Source: Vreelandella glaciei (GTDB taxonomy: Bacteria > Pseudomonadota > Gammaproteobacteria > Pseudomonadales > Halomonadaceae). Taken from it: 64,000 nt of DNA. Within the stretch, counting starts at the first letter, position 1, and the number at the start of each line of letters is the position of its first letter. The position numbers and the translations under genes were made by a program. The stretch lies in NCBI RefSeq assembly GCF_013415125.1, contig NZ_JACCDE010000026.1:1-64000 (forward strand), written 5' to 3'. The notes under the pieces were generated by a model. The model had not been told where the DNA came from. It saw only the letters and a program-made list of their open reading frames with translations, and searched no databases. Shown here in pieces: positions 8,663 to 20,051 of this stretch.

Positions 8663-9727
8663 TTATTGATTAAGGACGTGCTGAGTCCACTGGTGGCTTA
8701 GATCAGCGCTAATGCTCGACGCTTTTTGTACATCCAGCGGGCGAATCTGCGGCGCGTCAACCAGTGTGTCGGGCAGCTCGATATCCCCGTTGACAGGGCG
8801 AACAAATCCTTCCGCAAAGGTACGCTGGCCTTCGTCCGACATCACATAGTTCAGCCACAACCGTCCGGCATTAGGGTTCGGGCCGTTCTTAACCAGCGAA
8901 ATAGCATACGGCGCTGCCACTGAAGCCTCTTCGGGGATCACCACCGCAGCGTTGTCGCCCATGCCATCGGTAATGCTGGCTTTTAGACCGTCGTTTTCAT
9001 AGCCGATCCAGATAGGAATTTCACCGCGCACGAACTGCGCATAGGGCGTGGTACCAACCACACGGGCAACATTGCCGTTGCGGCTCAATTCCGCAAGATA
9101 ATCGATGCCCGGCGTTAAGTTATCGAGATCGCCCCCCATCGCATAATTGGCCGCCAGGGTGAGGACTTGGCCTTGCCCGGTCGAGCGCGGGTCAAGGTAC
9201 ACAATGCTGTTACGGTACTGCTCATCGAGCAGGTCTTCCCAGCTTTGCGGCACTTCATCAACTAACTGGGTATTAACGATAAAGGCCACGTTCAAAGAGT
9301 GAATCGTGAACCACTCACCCGCGTCTGCTTTGAAGACATCTGGAATGCTATCGAAATTGATGGGGGTAAAGGGGCTTAACAGCTCTTTCTCATGCGCATT
9401 AATGGCGGAAGAAGCGTAGTAGTAGGCGGTATCGGCCTGGGGGCGGTTGCGGGCCTGCTCCAAAGCAACCACGGTGGCACCCGAGCCCAGGTCGTTAAAA
9501 ACAATTTGAACACCCGGGTAGCGTTCCGTGAAACGATTGAACTGGCTTTGCCAGTTAGCCCAGGTCGGGCCGGTATCAAACGATACAATCAGCCCTTCTT
9601 CCTGGGCAGCTTCGTAGAGTTCCTGTTCGCCATCGTAGAGCTCAGCGTCAAGCGTGTTGGCCGCATACGCCGATAAAGGCAGCAGGCTAAGGGCGGAGAG
9701 TAGGCAATAAGCGAAAGCGCGTTGCAT
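8663..9727 (-). CDS. ABC transporter periplasmic substrate-binding protein
   Basis: 354 residues. It has a signal peptide (residues 1-22, cleavage after SAYA) and then a type 2 periplasmic binding fold of the extracellular-solute-binding protein family 1/6 (ThiB/PotD-like; GLIVSFDTGPTWANWQSQF, YLDPRSTGQGQVL, WLNYVMSDEGQRTFAEGFVRPVN). Ligand unknown; relatives bind thiamine, Fe(III), polyamines or phosphonates. It lies between the ATPase (9-base gap) and the second permease (9-base gap). Confidence 0.88.
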   Translation of the reverse strand: MQRAFAYCLLSALSLLPLSAYAANTLDAELYDGEQELYEAAQEEGLIVSFDTGPTWANWQSQFNRFTERYPGVQIVFNDLGSGATVVALEQARNRPQADTAYYYASSAINAHEKELLSPFTPINFDSIPDVFKADAGEWFTIHSLNVAFIVNTQLVDEVPQSWEDLLDEQYRNSIVYLDPRSTGQGQVLTLAANYAMGGDLDNLTPGIDYLAELSRNGNVARVVGTTPYAQFVRGEIPIWIGYENDGLKASITDGMGDNAAVVIPEEASVAAPYAISLVKNGPNPNAGRLWLNYVMSDEGQRTFAEGFVRPVNGDIELPDTLVDAPQIRPLDVQKASSISADLSHQWTQHVLNQ

Positions 9728-9736
9728 GATGGTACC

Positions 9737-10765
9737 TCAGCGGTTGAAGAGATGAATGTGAGTGGGGGGGAGCGCCACGTGAGTGATGTGATCCGGCGTT
9801 GACGCCGACTCAAGCGACAACGTGGTAGTGCCGCAGAGAAGGTAGTGACGTTGCTGGGCGCCCAGAAACTGCCGCTCGACCAGCGTGGTGGGCACCCGGT
9901 TAACGATATCGCTAACCGGGTTGGCAATAATGGCTTCGGGACGAATCATGGCGCGCACGGTTTGCCCCACTGTAAAGGCGTGTGGTGTCACTTCCAGGAT
10001 GCCCAGGTCGGCGGTTTGAATGCGCTGCGAATTGATTACCTGAGCGTCGATAAAGTTAGTACGACCAATGAAACGTGCTACGGCTTCACTCACAGGCTGC
10101 GTGTAAAGCTGGTGGGGCGCGCTGTGTTGAAGGAGTTCGCCCTGCTCAAGTACGGCGACGTGATCGCCCAGCATCAGCGCCTCTTCCTGATCATGGGTGA
10201 TCATCAGCGTGGTGACGCCGAATTGACGCTGTATATGCTTGAGCTCCTGGCGCATCGACTCGCGGCGGGAGGCGTCGAGCGCCGAAAACGGTTCATCGAG
10301 CAGAAGGGCGCGGGGCTCGAATACCAGCGCCCGGGCAATGGCCACGCGCTGCTGCTGGCCGCCGGAAAGCTGGGAAGGGTAGTAATGTTCCAACGCCTCA
10401 AGACCTACATCATGGAGGATCTTGCGGGCGCGTCGGTGGCGCTCTACTTGCCGAACACCTTTCACCTTAAGCGGGTAGGCGACGTTGCCAAGCACCGTCA
10501 TATGATTGAAGAGCACATAATCCTGCAGCACGATTCCCAGTCCGCGCTCGCCGCAAGAGAGTTGGGTAACATCTTGATGATCAAGCAGAACGCGCCCTTG
10601 AAGCGGGGTGAGAAAGCCCGCGATAAGCTGTAAAAGCGTACTTTTTCCCGATCCGCTGGCACCCACCACCACAAGAAATTCGCCCGTTTCTACCTGCAGG
10701 TTGATGTCGTGAACACCCACGCTGCTATGGGGGTAGTGGAACTGGATGTTTTCTAGCGCAATCAT
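9737..10765 (-). CDS. ABC transporter ATP-binding subunit
   Basis: 342 residues from ATG 10765, which overlaps the permease stop in an ATGA arrangement. A longer start at 10804 would read into the permease gene and is unlikely. Walker A is GASGSGKST, the signature LSGGQQQR, Walker [12 protein letters not shown], followed by a switch His ([10 protein letters not shown]). The C-terminal third is a TOBE-type regulatory domain ([10 protein letters not shown]), as in PotA/FbpC/UgpC. It powers the importer encoded by the neighbouring genes. Confidence 0.92.
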   Translation of the reverse strand: MIALENIQFHYPHSSVGVHDINLQVETGEFLVVVGASGSGKSTLLQLIAGFLTPLQGRVLLDHQDVTQLSCGERGLGIVLQDYVLFNHMTVLGNVAYPLKVKGVRQVERHRRARKILHDVGLEALEHYYPSQLSGGQQQRVAIARALVFEPRALLLDEPFSALDASRRESMRQELKHIQRQFGVTTLMITHDQEEALMLGDHVAVLEQGELLQHSAPHQLYTQPVSEAVARFIGRTNFIDAQVINSQRIQTADLGILEVTPHAFTVGQTVRAMIRPEAIIANPVSDIVNRVPTTLVERQFLGAQQRHYLLCGTTTLSLESASTPDHITHVALPPTHIHLFNR

Positions 10766-11553
10766 TGCGGTAACTCCCGGGAAGAGGATCGGCCCAGCCG
10801 CCACTGCACCAGGGTGGAAAACAGCGAGAACAGCAGTGCGAGAGAGAGCAGGAAAAGCGTTGCGGCACAGGCGAAGCCCGTGGTGCGGTAAAACGCTTGG
10901 ATCAACACCACCGGGTAGGGCTGGGTCATAAAACCTGAAATCAGGTTGCTCAGCTCAAACTCGCCAATCGACAGCGCGGCAACCGTTAAGCTGCCGGTGA
11001 ATACCGAGCGATATACCAGTGGCAAATAGAGGTGCACAAAACGTTGCCACTCGGCTGCCCCCAGGGACTGGGCCATGCGTTCATAGGCCTTGAGTGGAGA
11101 GGCCTCTATATCGGCATAGACGGTGTAGAAAAGGTAGGGGAAGGTAACCACCACATGGCCTGCTACCAGCAGCCAGGGGCTACCCAGCCAGGGCAGCATG
11201 GCGGTACTAAAAGCCAAAATGAAAGCAAAGCCGATGACCAATTGGGGAACGGCTACGGGCAGCATGACCAAAAGACGCGTGATGCTCTGAGCCACAGCAG
11301 GGAATTTAAGCGTTACGCCATATACCAGCGGTACGACTAATAATATATTGATCAGACAGGTGGTTAAGGCCAGTTTGAGCGTCGTCAACATGGCGTTTCG
11401 ATAGGTGGTTTCTTCCCATACGCTGATAAACCAACGCCAAGTTAACCCCTCAGGTAGCAGCGTGTTGCTCCACTGGTCGCCGAAAGCGCCTACGAGCAGT
11501 AGGACGATAGGGGCCAACAAGTAAACCAAGTAACCATAAGTGATCAGTCGCAT
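10762..11553 (-). CDS. ABC transporter inner-membrane permease (first permease of operon)
   Basis: 263 residues with about six membrane helices and the permease coupling loop AYERMAQSLGAAEWQRFVHLYLPLV (about residues 153-177). It is the PotB/PotC-type partner of the 7829 permease. Its stop overlaps the ATPase start by four bases. Upstream, 68 bases separate it from the SLOG-family gene. A TTTGATCGTT element at 11601-11610 sits in this gap and recurs in front of the DeoR gene. Confidence 0.9.
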   Translation of the reverse strand: MRLITYGYLVYLLAPIVLLLVGAFGDQWSNTLLPEGLTWRWFISVWEETTYRNAMLTTLKLALTTCLINILLVVPLVYGVTLKFPAVAQSITRLLVMLPVAVPQLVIGFAFILAFSTAMLPWLGSPWLLVAGHVVVTFPYLFYTVYADIEASPLKAYERMAQSLGAAEWQRFVHLYLPLVYRSVFTGSLTVAALSIGEFELSNLISGFMTQPYPVVLIQAFYRTTGFACAATLFLLSLALLFSLFSTLVQWRLGRSSSRELPQ

Positions 11554-11600
11554 GTCGGGCCCCTAACCATGGTTAAATATAAATGACCATAATGTAATAT

Positions 11601-11610
11601 TTTGATCGTT
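11601..11610. promoter_or_regulatory. Candidate DeoR-type operator (TTTGATCGTT)
   Basis: The ten bases TTTGATCGTT occur here, between the SLOG-family gene and the first permease, and again at 12291-12300 in the divergent DeoR promoter region. The sharing suggests one regulator acts at both places. Confidence 0.45.
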
Positions 11611-11621
11611 TGTTGATATGT

Positions 11622-12269
11622 TCATGATGGTTGTGTGACTCCCCATAGGTGGGCAGCCGTGAGGTGCAGGGCTTCCTCTACGCTGCTGACAGGTGTAATG
11701 CCTTCAGCAGTGGGGGCGTCCGGGAAGGTGAGTACAGGCTTATTAAAATGACGACCAAAGGCTACCTCGGTATGGGTGCCCAAGCTTCCGCCAACGGCGA
11801 TCAGCAGCACGCTGGCTCGGGCGATAAGCACATTGCGTGCCTCGCCCAAGCCGCTGGCAATAGGCAGGGTGACCCAGGGGTTGGCAGCCTCTGCGTGGGT
11901 ATCGGGTAGCAGGCCGATGACCTCGCCTCCCTGGAGTGCGGCACCCTTGCTGGCCGCTTCCATAACACCGCTCCGGCCACCGCATAACAGCGGAATGCCC
12001 AGCTCGGCCAGCCCCGAGCCTAAGGCATAGGCTATTTCAAGCTGTTGCTGAGTGGCCTCGCGGGGACCAATAACGCCCACCGGAGGCCGCTGCATCGGCG
12101 TATTGCTGTGCTTCAGCGCAATCAGCGCTTCGTGAGGCAGGCAGGGAGATTGCAGTACGGCTGGCCAGTCGGCCTCGCCAAGCGGGCGCATTTTTGGCGA
12201 CAGAGGCTCACCTGCGCGGGTCATGATACGCTGGCATTCATCAAGATAAATTTGTAATGTCTGAGTCAT
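11622..12269 (-). CDS. SLOG-domain protein of the LOG/lysine-decarboxylase-like family
   Basis: 215 residues from ATG 12269. The longer frame from 12509 would run through the DeoR start and lacks homology, so I reject it. The Rossmann-like motifs VGVIGPREATQQQLEIAYALG, CGGRSGVMEAASKGA and VGGSLGTHTEVAF mark the SLOG/TIGR00725 cluster, whose members bind nucleotides or nucleotide-derived ligands. A few are phosphoribohydrolases. It heads the unit that continues into the ABC transporter, so it may process or sense the transported compound. No good Shine-Dalgarno is visible, and the leader is short and AT-rich. Confidence 0.8.
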   Translation of the reverse strand: MTQTLQIYLDECQRIMTRAGEPLSPKMRPLGEADWPAVLQSPCLPHEALIALKHSNTPMQRPPVGVIGPREATQQQLEIAYALGSGLAELGIPLLCGGRSGVMEAASKGAALQGGEVIGLLPDTHAEAANPWVTLPIASGLGEARNVLIARASVLLIAVGGSLGTHTEVAFGRHFNKPVLTFPDAPTAEGITPVSSVEEALHLTAAHLWGVTQPS

Positions 12270-12270
12270 G

Positions 12271-12300
12271 TTTTGATCAAAATGTAAGAATTTGATCGTT
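12271..12300. promoter_or_regulatory. Candidate operator pair in the divergent DeoR promoter
   Basis: A perfect 12-base palindrome TTTTGATCAAAA (12271-12282) is followed by TTTGATCGTT (12291-12300). It lies between the divergently transcribed SLOG gene (ATG 12269) and DeoR-type gene (ATG 12379). The second box matches 11601-11610 exactly. Confidence 0.5.
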
Positions 12301-12378
12301 ATGGTCGCGCCGCGCTGTGTCAATTTGATGACATACACGTTAATGCCGAACTTTTTATTAAAGGATTGTTGGTTACCG

Positions 12379-13155
12379 ATGACAGACCTAGCGCATTTGA
12401 ACCCACGCCATCGCGAGTTAATTGCCTTGGTTGAATTACATGGGCATGCCTCGATCGAATTTCTTGCCCAGCGGCTCAACTGTTCCGCACAAACGGTGCG
12501 GCGCGACATTCGTAAATTGTGTGACGCTAACGTACTCCAGCGTTTTCGGGGCGGGGCTCGGATCGAAAAACCCCAGGTTAGGCTTGGCTACGCCACCAAA
12601 CAGGATTCGCAGCAGGTAGAGAAGGGGCGTATGGCGACCCTAGCGGTATCGCAGTTGCAGGAAGGCGAGGCGCTGTTTCTGGATACGGGCACAACCTGCG
12701 ATCACGTTGCACGCGAGCTACTGAACTACCGTAAAAGGCTGCACGTGGTCACTCATAACCTAACGGCTGCGCTGGCGCTCGCTGTCCAGCATCAGTTGTT
12801 CGATATTCATGTGGTGGGCGGAAAGGTGGCGGGGCGGGATGGGGCGCTGACTGGGTCGCGCACCATTAAAGAGCTGGCCAGCTATCGGCTGGATGTGGCG
12901 ATGATTGCCGTTTCAGGCATAGATGCAGAGGGTTACCTGCTCGACTTCGATAGTGAAAAAATAGAAGTAAAACAAACCATGATGCGCCACGCTGGCCGTA
13001 AAGTGCTGCTTATGGGGTCAGCGAAATTATGCCAGCGCGGTATCCAACGTGTTGCTCATCTTGATGAGTTTGATCAAGTGATTTGTGATCTACCTGCACC
13101 CGAAGAAATCCAAACGCTCATGACCTACCCCGAACGTTGGCAAGAAGCTTTATAG
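12379..13155 (+). CDS. DeoR/GlpR family transcriptional regulator
   Basis: 258 residues from ATG 12379 (the longer frame from 12292 begins in the operator region). An N-terminal winged helix has the DeoR signature ([41 protein letters not shown]). The C-terminal DeoRC sensor domain ([33 protein letters not shown]) usually binds a phosphorylated sugar or related metabolite. It is divergent from the SLOG/ABC operon with shared TTTGATC boxes, so it is the probable repressor of that operon. This hints that the imported substrate is a sugar-phosphate-like or polyol-like compound. Confidence 0.92.
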   Translation: MTDLAHLNPRHRELIALVELHGHASIEFLAQRLNCSAQTVRRDIRKLCDANVLQRFRGGARIEKPQVRLGYATKQDSQQVEKGRMATLAVSQLQEGEALFLDTGTTCDHVARELLNYRKRLHVVTHNLTAALALAVQHQLFDIHVVGGKVAGRDGALTGSRTIKELASYRLDVAMIAVSGIDAEGYLLDFDSEKIEVKQTMMRHAGRKVLLMGSAKLCQRGIQRVAHLDEFDQVICDLPAPEEIQTLMTYPERWQEAL

Positions 13156-13159
13156 GCTC

Positions 13160-13325
13160 GCTGACGAAACAGCGCCCAGCGAATCTGCGCCCGGTCATTC
13201 TTCAACGTGAAATAGACATGCCCCGGTGCCGGGCGGGAAACATTAGAGAGATCACCCTCCACTCACACCTCGCCCACATCGCGCTCAAGGGGCTGCTAGG
13301 CGCGCTGGTTGAGTTGGCTGACGGC
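13160..13325 (-). pseudogene. Decayed duplicate of the xseA 5' (OB-fold) region
   Basis: About 165 bases match 7530-7695 of xseA at most positions in the same orientation (for example CTGCGCCCGGTCAT and AACGTGAAATAGACATGCCC). Changes include GGTTTGCTT to GGCTGCTAG, which puts a stop codon in the frame. It lies directly after the DeoR stop and before the SWIM gene, making a direct repeat that brackets the ABC transporter block at 7.8-13.2 kb. Confidence 0.85.
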
Positions 13326-13331
13326 TGTCTC

Positions 13332-15062
13332 TTATTTGTGCGTGTCTGGAAAGGCTTCATTCAACCATTTGATGAAGTTACGCTTGGCCTTAAATTCATT
13401 ACGTAACTGCGTCAGCATGTGCGCAAAAGCGGTGTATTGAGCTGGCGTTTCCAGGCTCTTTTTCAGCTCTTTCAGCAATGCGATGCCTTGGCGATATCCC
13501 TGCTTGTTGGTTTGTTCCACATACAGCCGTACCAACCGCAGATACAGCGGTAGGCGTGCGTCAGGAGATGGTAAGGCTTTGGCCAATTGGTACAGCAAGT
13601 GCGCTGATACTGGGTGCTCAGTGCACAATGCTTGGGCATCGTCCAAACGTCCCTCGTGCAAGTAAATTTCCAATAAGCTGTCTTTTGCCTGTTGTGATTG
13701 GTAGAAGGGCATCTTCTTCGACGGCTGGGTGATGCATTTTAATAGCCAGTCACAGGCGCGTTGGCGATAATCGACGACTAGGTCATGCGCTTCCATTAGC
13801 GCCACGAGCTGCCGGTAATCCTCCAACTGCTGGGTGTGCTGGTAGATCCCCCACTGTTGCTCCGCCGCTGCGTCTGTTTCACCGCGATGCAGCTTAAGGC
13901 GTATCTCAAGCCGGTTGCGTTCAAGGCGCCAGTGATAGCCGTTTTGTTTCTCGCACTTAGCGGCATAGGTTAGCCACGCTTCTACCTGATCCCAGGCTTC
14001 ATACTCAATACACTGCTCAGCGGCCTCTAAACAATCCTTCTCATCGCTGATGGTTTTCTGATACAGCGCCAATATAGTGGGTAGGTCTCCGGCGGCTTTA
14101 GCGCGTTTGAGCAAAGGATCACGCAGGCGAATCAAGCGGTAGCGATCCTCCCATTCCATGGTGGCCGCTTGGTTCGGCAGCGCATCCAGGGCTTGCTGCA
14201 GGCGCTCATGGTAAGCGTCTTGGCTCGCTTGGCTCAGCACATCCAAATAGGCATCGGGGATGGGCGGGTATCGATCCTCTTCCCCACCAAAAGATTTTTC
14301 ATACAGATAGCCTGCTAGCTTGTCGGCAGGCCAATCGAGCCGTTGCACGGTCTGAATATGCAAAGTGTGTAAGAGGTGTTCGCAGTGGAAACGGAAGCCG
14401 CCGGAGTCATCAATGGTTTCCAGCGCCTTATCCATACGCGCGAGTGCGTAGTCCACCAACGCCAAACTTTGCTCTGCAGTCAACTGCGGCACTTGTTCGG
14501 CCAGCTGTTCAATAACGGCTTCTGCCTTGCTGAAATAGTGGCTCACTTGAGAATAGCGGAACAACCCGCGATTGATGGGAAGCGCAGCAGTGATGCGTTT
14601 TTTCAGCGCCTTGTGATCCAGCACGCCAAGTGCAGCATCCGCTTTCAGCGACCACTGTTGATGCAGTACTGGGTCATTTTCAATAAGCGATAGCAGCGCC
14701 TCGACCAGCAAGGGTTTGTCTAACGACTCTAAGTAAGCGTGAATGCGATCTGAAGTGTCGCCCTCTACCAGCTGTACTTGTTTGGCTTGCTCGGCGCGGT
14801 ACGCAAGGGCAACGGCAACGCAGTGCTTGCAGAAATCAATGCCTTCGGAGGCGGGGCAACTACACCCCCCGGTTAAGCCACGCTTGGTTAACTTCAATGC
14901 CACGTGATAAAGCTCGCTGCCCTCGACTTCAGCACTAATGATGGCACCGCTTTTATCCCAGTTGATCACCATGCCCTGTTGGTAATACTGAACCCCACGG
15001 GCAAAAGCCGCATCACCCGCCAGCATAGTCAGCTGTGAGTCTGAAATTAACGTCTCATCCAT
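13332..15062 (-). CDS. SWIM zinc-finger protein
   Basis: 576 residues from ATG 15062, which has AGGTGG at good spacing; a GTG at 15071 is an alternative. The SWIM zinc-binding motif CxCx(n)CxH is at about residues 71-87 (GGCSCPASEGIDFCKHC). The remainder (residues 100-570) is alpha-helical, rich in aromatic and charged residues, and looks like TPR/HEAT-type helical repeats. Such SWIM-helical proteins are common in proteobacteria with unknown role; DNA or protein binding is generally assumed. It is monocistronic and divergent from guaB. Confidence 0.88.
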   Translation of the reverse strand: MDETLISDSQLTMLAGDAAFARGVQYYQQGMVINWDKSGAIISAEVEGSELYHVALKLTKRGLTGGCSCPASEGIDFCKHCVAVALAYRAEQAKQVQLVEGDTSDRIHAYLESLDKPLLVEALLSLIENDPVLHQQWSLKADAALGVLDHKALKKRITAALPINRGLFRYSQVSHYFSKAEAVIEQLAEQVPQLTAEQSLALVDYALARMDKALETIDDSGGFRFHCEHLLHTLHIQTVQRLDWPADKLAGYLYEKSFGGEEDRYPPIPDAYLDVLSQASQDAYHERLQQALDALPNQAATMEWEDRYRLIRLRDPLLKRAKAAGDLPTILALYQKTISDEKDCLEAAEQCIEYEAWDQVEAWLTYAAKCEKQNGYHWRLERNRLEIRLKLHRGETDAAAEQQWGIYQHTQQLEDYRQLVALMEAHDLVVDYRQRACDWLLKCITQPSKKMPFYQSQQAKDSLLEIYLHEGRLDDAQALCTEHPVSAHLLYQLAKALPSPDARLPLYLRLVRLYVEQTNKQGYRQGIALLKELKKSLETPAQYTAFAHMLTQLRNEFKAKRNFIKWLNEAFPDTHK

Positions 15063-15173
15063 TGCTGCCACCTGACACTTCTGTAGAGCTAAATGACGTA
15101 TAGGCTAACATTAACCGCAGGATGCTGACTGTCACGGCATATGCGCTAGCAGCGAGCCAAGCAGAAGCAGTGA

Positions 15174-16745
<1,572 letters not shown>

Positions 16746-16766
16746 CCAGCGTAGTTAGTTAAAACG

Positions 16767-16799
16767 GCGGCGGGCACAACAGCTCGCCGCTTGCTTTTT
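16767..16799 (+). terminator. Hairpin between guaB and guaA (terminator or attenuator-like)
   Basis: Nine-base stem with one G-T pair (GCGGCGGGC / GCTCGCCGC, 16767-16775 and 16782-16790), a six-base loop, then TTGCTTTTT. It may partly terminate guaB transcripts or stabilise them. Confidence 0.55.
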
Positions 16800-16842
16800 G
16801 GCCTTACCAGCGGCACCCACACCGCTTAACCGAGACCCCGCC

Positions 16843-18420
16843 ATGAGTGACATTCACGCCCATAAGATTTTGATTCTCGACTTCGGCTCGCAGTACACCC
16901 AACTGATCGCCCGCCGCGTTCGCGAGATCGGTGTTTACTCCGAAGTCCGCGCGTTTGATATCACCGAAGAAGAGATCCGCGAGTACAACCCCAACGGCAT
17001 TATCATGGCCGGTGGCCCGGAATCCGTGACGGAACTGGACTCCCCGCGTGCGCCTCAGTGCGTGTTTGAAATGGGCCTGCCGGTGTTTGGTATCTGCTAC
17101 GGCATGCAAACCATGGCCGAGCAGCTGGGCGGTAAGGTAGAAGGCTCCAACCAGCGTGAATTCGGCTACGCGCAGATTCAGATCGACGAAGATAACGCGC
17201 TGTTCAAAGACATCAAAGACCACGTAGACGCGAAAAGCGGCAAAGCCCTGCTGGACGTATGGATGAGCCACGGCGACAAGGTCGCCGAAGCGCCCGCTGA
17301 ATTCACCGTGACCGCCTCCACGCCGAGCTGCCCGATTGCCGCCATGGCCTGGGAAGAGAGGCAGTTCTACGGCGTACAGTTCCACCCGGAAGTGACCCAC
17401 ACCCTGCAGGGCCAGCGCATTCTTGAGCACTTCGTGCTGGATATCTGCAAAGCCGAAAAGCTGTGGACGCCTGCACAAATCATCGAAGACCAGGTACAGC
17501 GCGTACGCGAGCAAGTCGGCGACCGCCACGTACTGCTCGGCCTCTCCGGCGGTGTAGATTCTTCCGTAGTTGCCGCACTGCTGCACAAAGCGATTGGCAC
17601 CCAGCTGACCTGCGTGTTCGTGGATAACGGCCTGCTGCGTAAAGCGGAAGGCGACCAGGTAATGGAAACCTTCGCCAAGCACATGGGCGTGAAGGTGATC
17701 CGCGTAGACGCCGAAGACCTGTTCCTCGGCAAGCTGAAGGGCGAGAAAGACCCGGAAGCCAAGCGCAAAATCATCGGCAACACCTTCATCGACGTATTCG
17801 ATGAAGAAGCCAGCAAGATCGATGGCGTCGAGTTCCTGGCCCAGGGCACCATCTACCCGGACGTGATTGAATCCGCTGCCTCTAAAACCGGCAAAGCGCA
17901 CGTGATCAAATCCCACCACAACGTCGGTGGCCTGCCGGAAACCATGAAGCTCAAGCTGGTCGAGCCGCTGCGCGAACTGTTTAAAGACGAAGTGCGCAAA
18001 CTCGGCCTGGAACTCGGCCTGCCCTACGATATGGTGTACCGCCACCCGTTCCCCGGCCCCGGCCTGGGCGTGCGTATTCTGGGTGAAGTGAAAAAAGACT
18101 ACGCCGACATCCTGCGCGATGCCGACGCTATCTTCATCGAAGAACTACGCGCCTCCGGCTGGTACGAAAAAACCAGCCAAGCTTTCGCCGTGTTCCTGCC
18201 GGTGAAATCGGTAGGTGTCGTCGGCGACGGCCGCCGCTACGAATGGGTCATCGCGCTACGCGCGGTAGAAACCATCGACTTCATGACCGCCCGCTGGGCG
18301 CACCTGCCCTATGAGCTGCTGGAGAAGGTTTCTAATCGGATTATCAATGAGTTGGAAGGGGTTTCGCGGGTTACTTATGATGTCTCCAGCAAGCCGCCTG
18401 CTACTATTGAGTGGGAGTGA
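16843..18420 (+). CDS. guaA: GMP synthase (glutamine-hydrolysing)
   Basis: 525 residues, the normal length. It converts XMP, ATP and glutamine to GMP. The N-terminal class I amidotransferase has its nucleophile Cys in GICYGMQ and the His/Glu pair in HPEVTHT. The ATP-pyrophosphatase domain has the P-loop [15 protein letters not shown]. The C-terminal dimerisation domain ends ATIEWE. The start ATG 16843 ([17 protein letters not shown]) agrees with the family; the frame from 16798 is too long. The guaA 3' end is a known site for island integration, and here a decayed second 3' end is found at 34622-34757. Confidence 0.97.
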   Translation: MSDIHAHKILILDFGSQYTQLIARRVREIGVYSEVRAFDITEEEIREYNPNGIIMAGGPESVTELDSPRAPQCVFEMGLPVFGICYGMQTMAEQLGGKVEGSNQREFGYAQIQIDEDNALFKDIKDHVDAKSGKALLDVWMSHGDKVAEAPAEFTVTASTPSCPIAAMAWEERQFYGVQFHPEVTHTLQGQRILEHFVLDICKAEKLWTPAQIIEDQVQRVREQVGDRHVLLGLSGGVDSSVVAALLHKAIGTQLTCVFVDNGLLRKAEGDQVMETFAKHMGVKVIRVDAEDLFLGKLKGEKDPEAKRKIIGNTFIDVFDEEASKIDGVEFLAQGTIYPDVIESAASKTGKAHVIKSHHNVGGLPETMKLKLVEPLRELFKDEVRKLGLELGLPYDMVYRHPFPGPGLGVRILGEVKKDYADILRDADAIFIEELRASGWYEKTSQAFAVFLPVKSVGVVGDGRRYEWVIALRAVETIDFMTARWAHLPYELLEKVSNRIINELEGVSRVTYDVSSKPPATIEWE

Positions 18421-18484
18421 GTATTTAACTGATTGATTTTAAAATTGAATAGGTTGCTTATTTTATATCGTTAATGGCCTTTTT

Positions 18485-18511
18485 CATGGCACGTTAAAAT
18501 AACGTGCCATG
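18485..18511. repeat. Perfect 12-bp inverted repeat with AAA loop
   Basis: CATGGCACGTTA / TAACGTGCCATG (18485-18496 and 18500-18511). No T-run follows on either strand, so a simple terminator is not obvious. It lies 65 bases after the guaA stop, at the presumed island edge. Confidence 0.7.
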
Positions 18512-18572
18512 ATACATGTACTGATACCATGATGATTATCAACTAGGTGCCTTCATGGTATCCCACAGAGAC

Positions 18573-20051
18573 TTATTTATTAGTAGCGTCCCTTAATATG
18601 ATGTTGCTTACCATATCTGAGCCAAGGAAGTCGATCAGCATGTTTGAATTTTCAAGATCTTTTTCTGTAAGTGCTCCGATTGCCTGCCCAACCACGACCT
18701 CCCAGGGTTTTTTGCATCCGACGATTGCACAGATTAGCTGACGGATCTTTTTGATCTTCTTGTGTCGTAGGCGGTCGACCGATCTGAATAGTTCTTCAAT
18801 CAAAGTAATGTCGCTGTGTGACGGGTTGTCTTTTGCCCATTTTGTTGCTGCAGTGACTAAGCCCTCCCAAGTCGTATCCATCACAGCAAGACATGAATCA
18901 GTCAGAAGAGCATTTTCGATTGCGTAGCATTGCAGGCGGTAGCGTTCGAGAGGAAAGCGATGTTCGAGAGGCTGGTTAACAATACCGTCGCCGTCGCGAA
19001 GGGAAAATGCGATCGGGTTGTCGTAGAGTGTGCGGAGCAAGTTGATGCAGAAAGTTTCTAGTTCGCCCTGCTGGTCGACGCTACCGGCTAGTACCGGAAA
19101 GACGTTGATCTGGCCCTGCGATGTTCGAGCTGCTTGCTGCCAGACGCGTTCATCATCCTCTCCTTCGAGTATCAATGCTGCGTCATCGCTAAGCGAAAGC
19201 GAGAGAGGGTGCCCAAAGAACGGAGCAATCTTACGAAGCTCGGTACTTGCCAGCTTAAGTTTGACCGTATCTACCGAGAAGCTTTTGGTACCGATAGACA
19301 CATATGGTGAGGCAGCTAGAGAGCAGACTAGCGGAGAGCTGTGTGTGGAGAGACATACAGCGATACTATCTTCGTAGTCCTTGAACTCGTCAAGCATAGC
19401 AATAATTAGCTTGCCAAGACGTGCTTGAAGGTCAGGGTGGAGATGCACGTCCGGCTCGTCAAGTAGGAGTACGTTGAACTTCGCAGGGTCTATTGTATCG
19501 AAAAAGTATAGAATCTCAGCGGCCAGCGCTACAGCTTCTGATTCGCCGCTGCTAATTTTATCAGGGGAGATTATTTGGCCATTGGTAAGTGAGCGAAACT
19601 CAAAATCGGCTTGACCTATTTCAAGTGAGATATTAGTGAGGAGTTGGTTTACTTTGCTCAGCCGGTCTGTGTGAAAATTGCGTTTTGGATCATTCCGAAT
19701 TTCCGGCGTGTTGGCGAGTCGACGCAAGTAAATTGTCTCAGCTTCGCGGAACAGCATTGCCGAAGCGGCTTTGAAGTTGTCGGCTTGGTTAACAGCCCTT
19801 GTACTCCGTAACCATTCGGGGTCGTCATTCATATTTGTGAAAACGCTCCCATTACGCTTAAATGACCCAGCCCGTTCCGGACTGACATAGCGAACGTAAA
19901 AATGGTTTTTATCTTGGTTAACTCTATCCTCAATGTCACGTAGGAAGCGGCTCTTTCCTGAGCCGTTTCGACCCATGATTATATTAATGTTGTTAAGGTA
20001 GTAGAGCTTAGCGGTCTGCCCCATCAATTCTCTTACTTTCAAAGTGATCAC
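18573..20051 (-). CDS. OLD-like AAA/ABC-type ATPase with C-terminal TOPRIM/DUF4435-like region
   Basis: 492 residues; the start is GTG 20051. The N-terminal half is an SMC/ABC-like ATPase. Walker A is GRNGSGKS (residues 27-34), the signature SSGESEAVALA, Walker B VLLLDEPDVHLHPD, followed by a switch-His region (CLSTHSSPLV). From about residue 300, ALILEGEDDERVWQQA resembles the acidic start of a TOPRIM/DUF4435 nuclease domain, as in OLD and related defence nucleases. It probably binds and cuts nucleic acid when triggered. It is convergent with guaA and precedes an unknown gene on the same strand (20298-21740), with a 246-base gap. Composition is more AT-rich than the guaBA core, suggesting acquisition. 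Confidence 0.75.
   Translation of the reverse strand: MITLKVRELMGQTAKLYYLNNINIIMGRNGSGKSRFLRDIEDRVNQDKNHFYVRYVSPERAGSFKRNGSVFTNMNDDPEWLRSTRAVNQADNFKAASAMLFREAETIYLRRLANTPEIRNDPKRNFHTDRLSKVNQLLTNISLEIGQADFEFRSLTNGQIISPDKISSGESEAVALAAEILYFFDTIDPAKFNVLLLDEPDVHLHPDLQARLGKLIIAMLDEFKDYEDSIAVCLSTHSSPLVCSLAASPYVSIGTKSFSVDTVKLKLASTELRKIAPFFGHPLSLSLSDDAALILEGEDDERVWQQAARTSQGQINVFPVLAGSVDQQGELETFCINLLRTLYDNPIAFSLRDGDGIVNQPLEHRFPLERYRLQCYAIENALLTDSCLAVMDTTWEGLVTAATKWAKDNPSHSDITLIEELFRSVDRLRHKKIKKIRQLICAIVGCKKPWEVVVGQAIGALTEKDLENSNMLIDFLGSDMVSNIILRDATNK

Noticed and set aside
9845-10633. 262-codon frame antisense to the ABC ATPase
   Set aside because: The ATPase on the minus strand has every family motif; this is its shadow.
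16804-18045. 413-codon frame antisense to guaA
   Set aside because: Shadow frame of a GC-rich conserved gene; the product has no domain.
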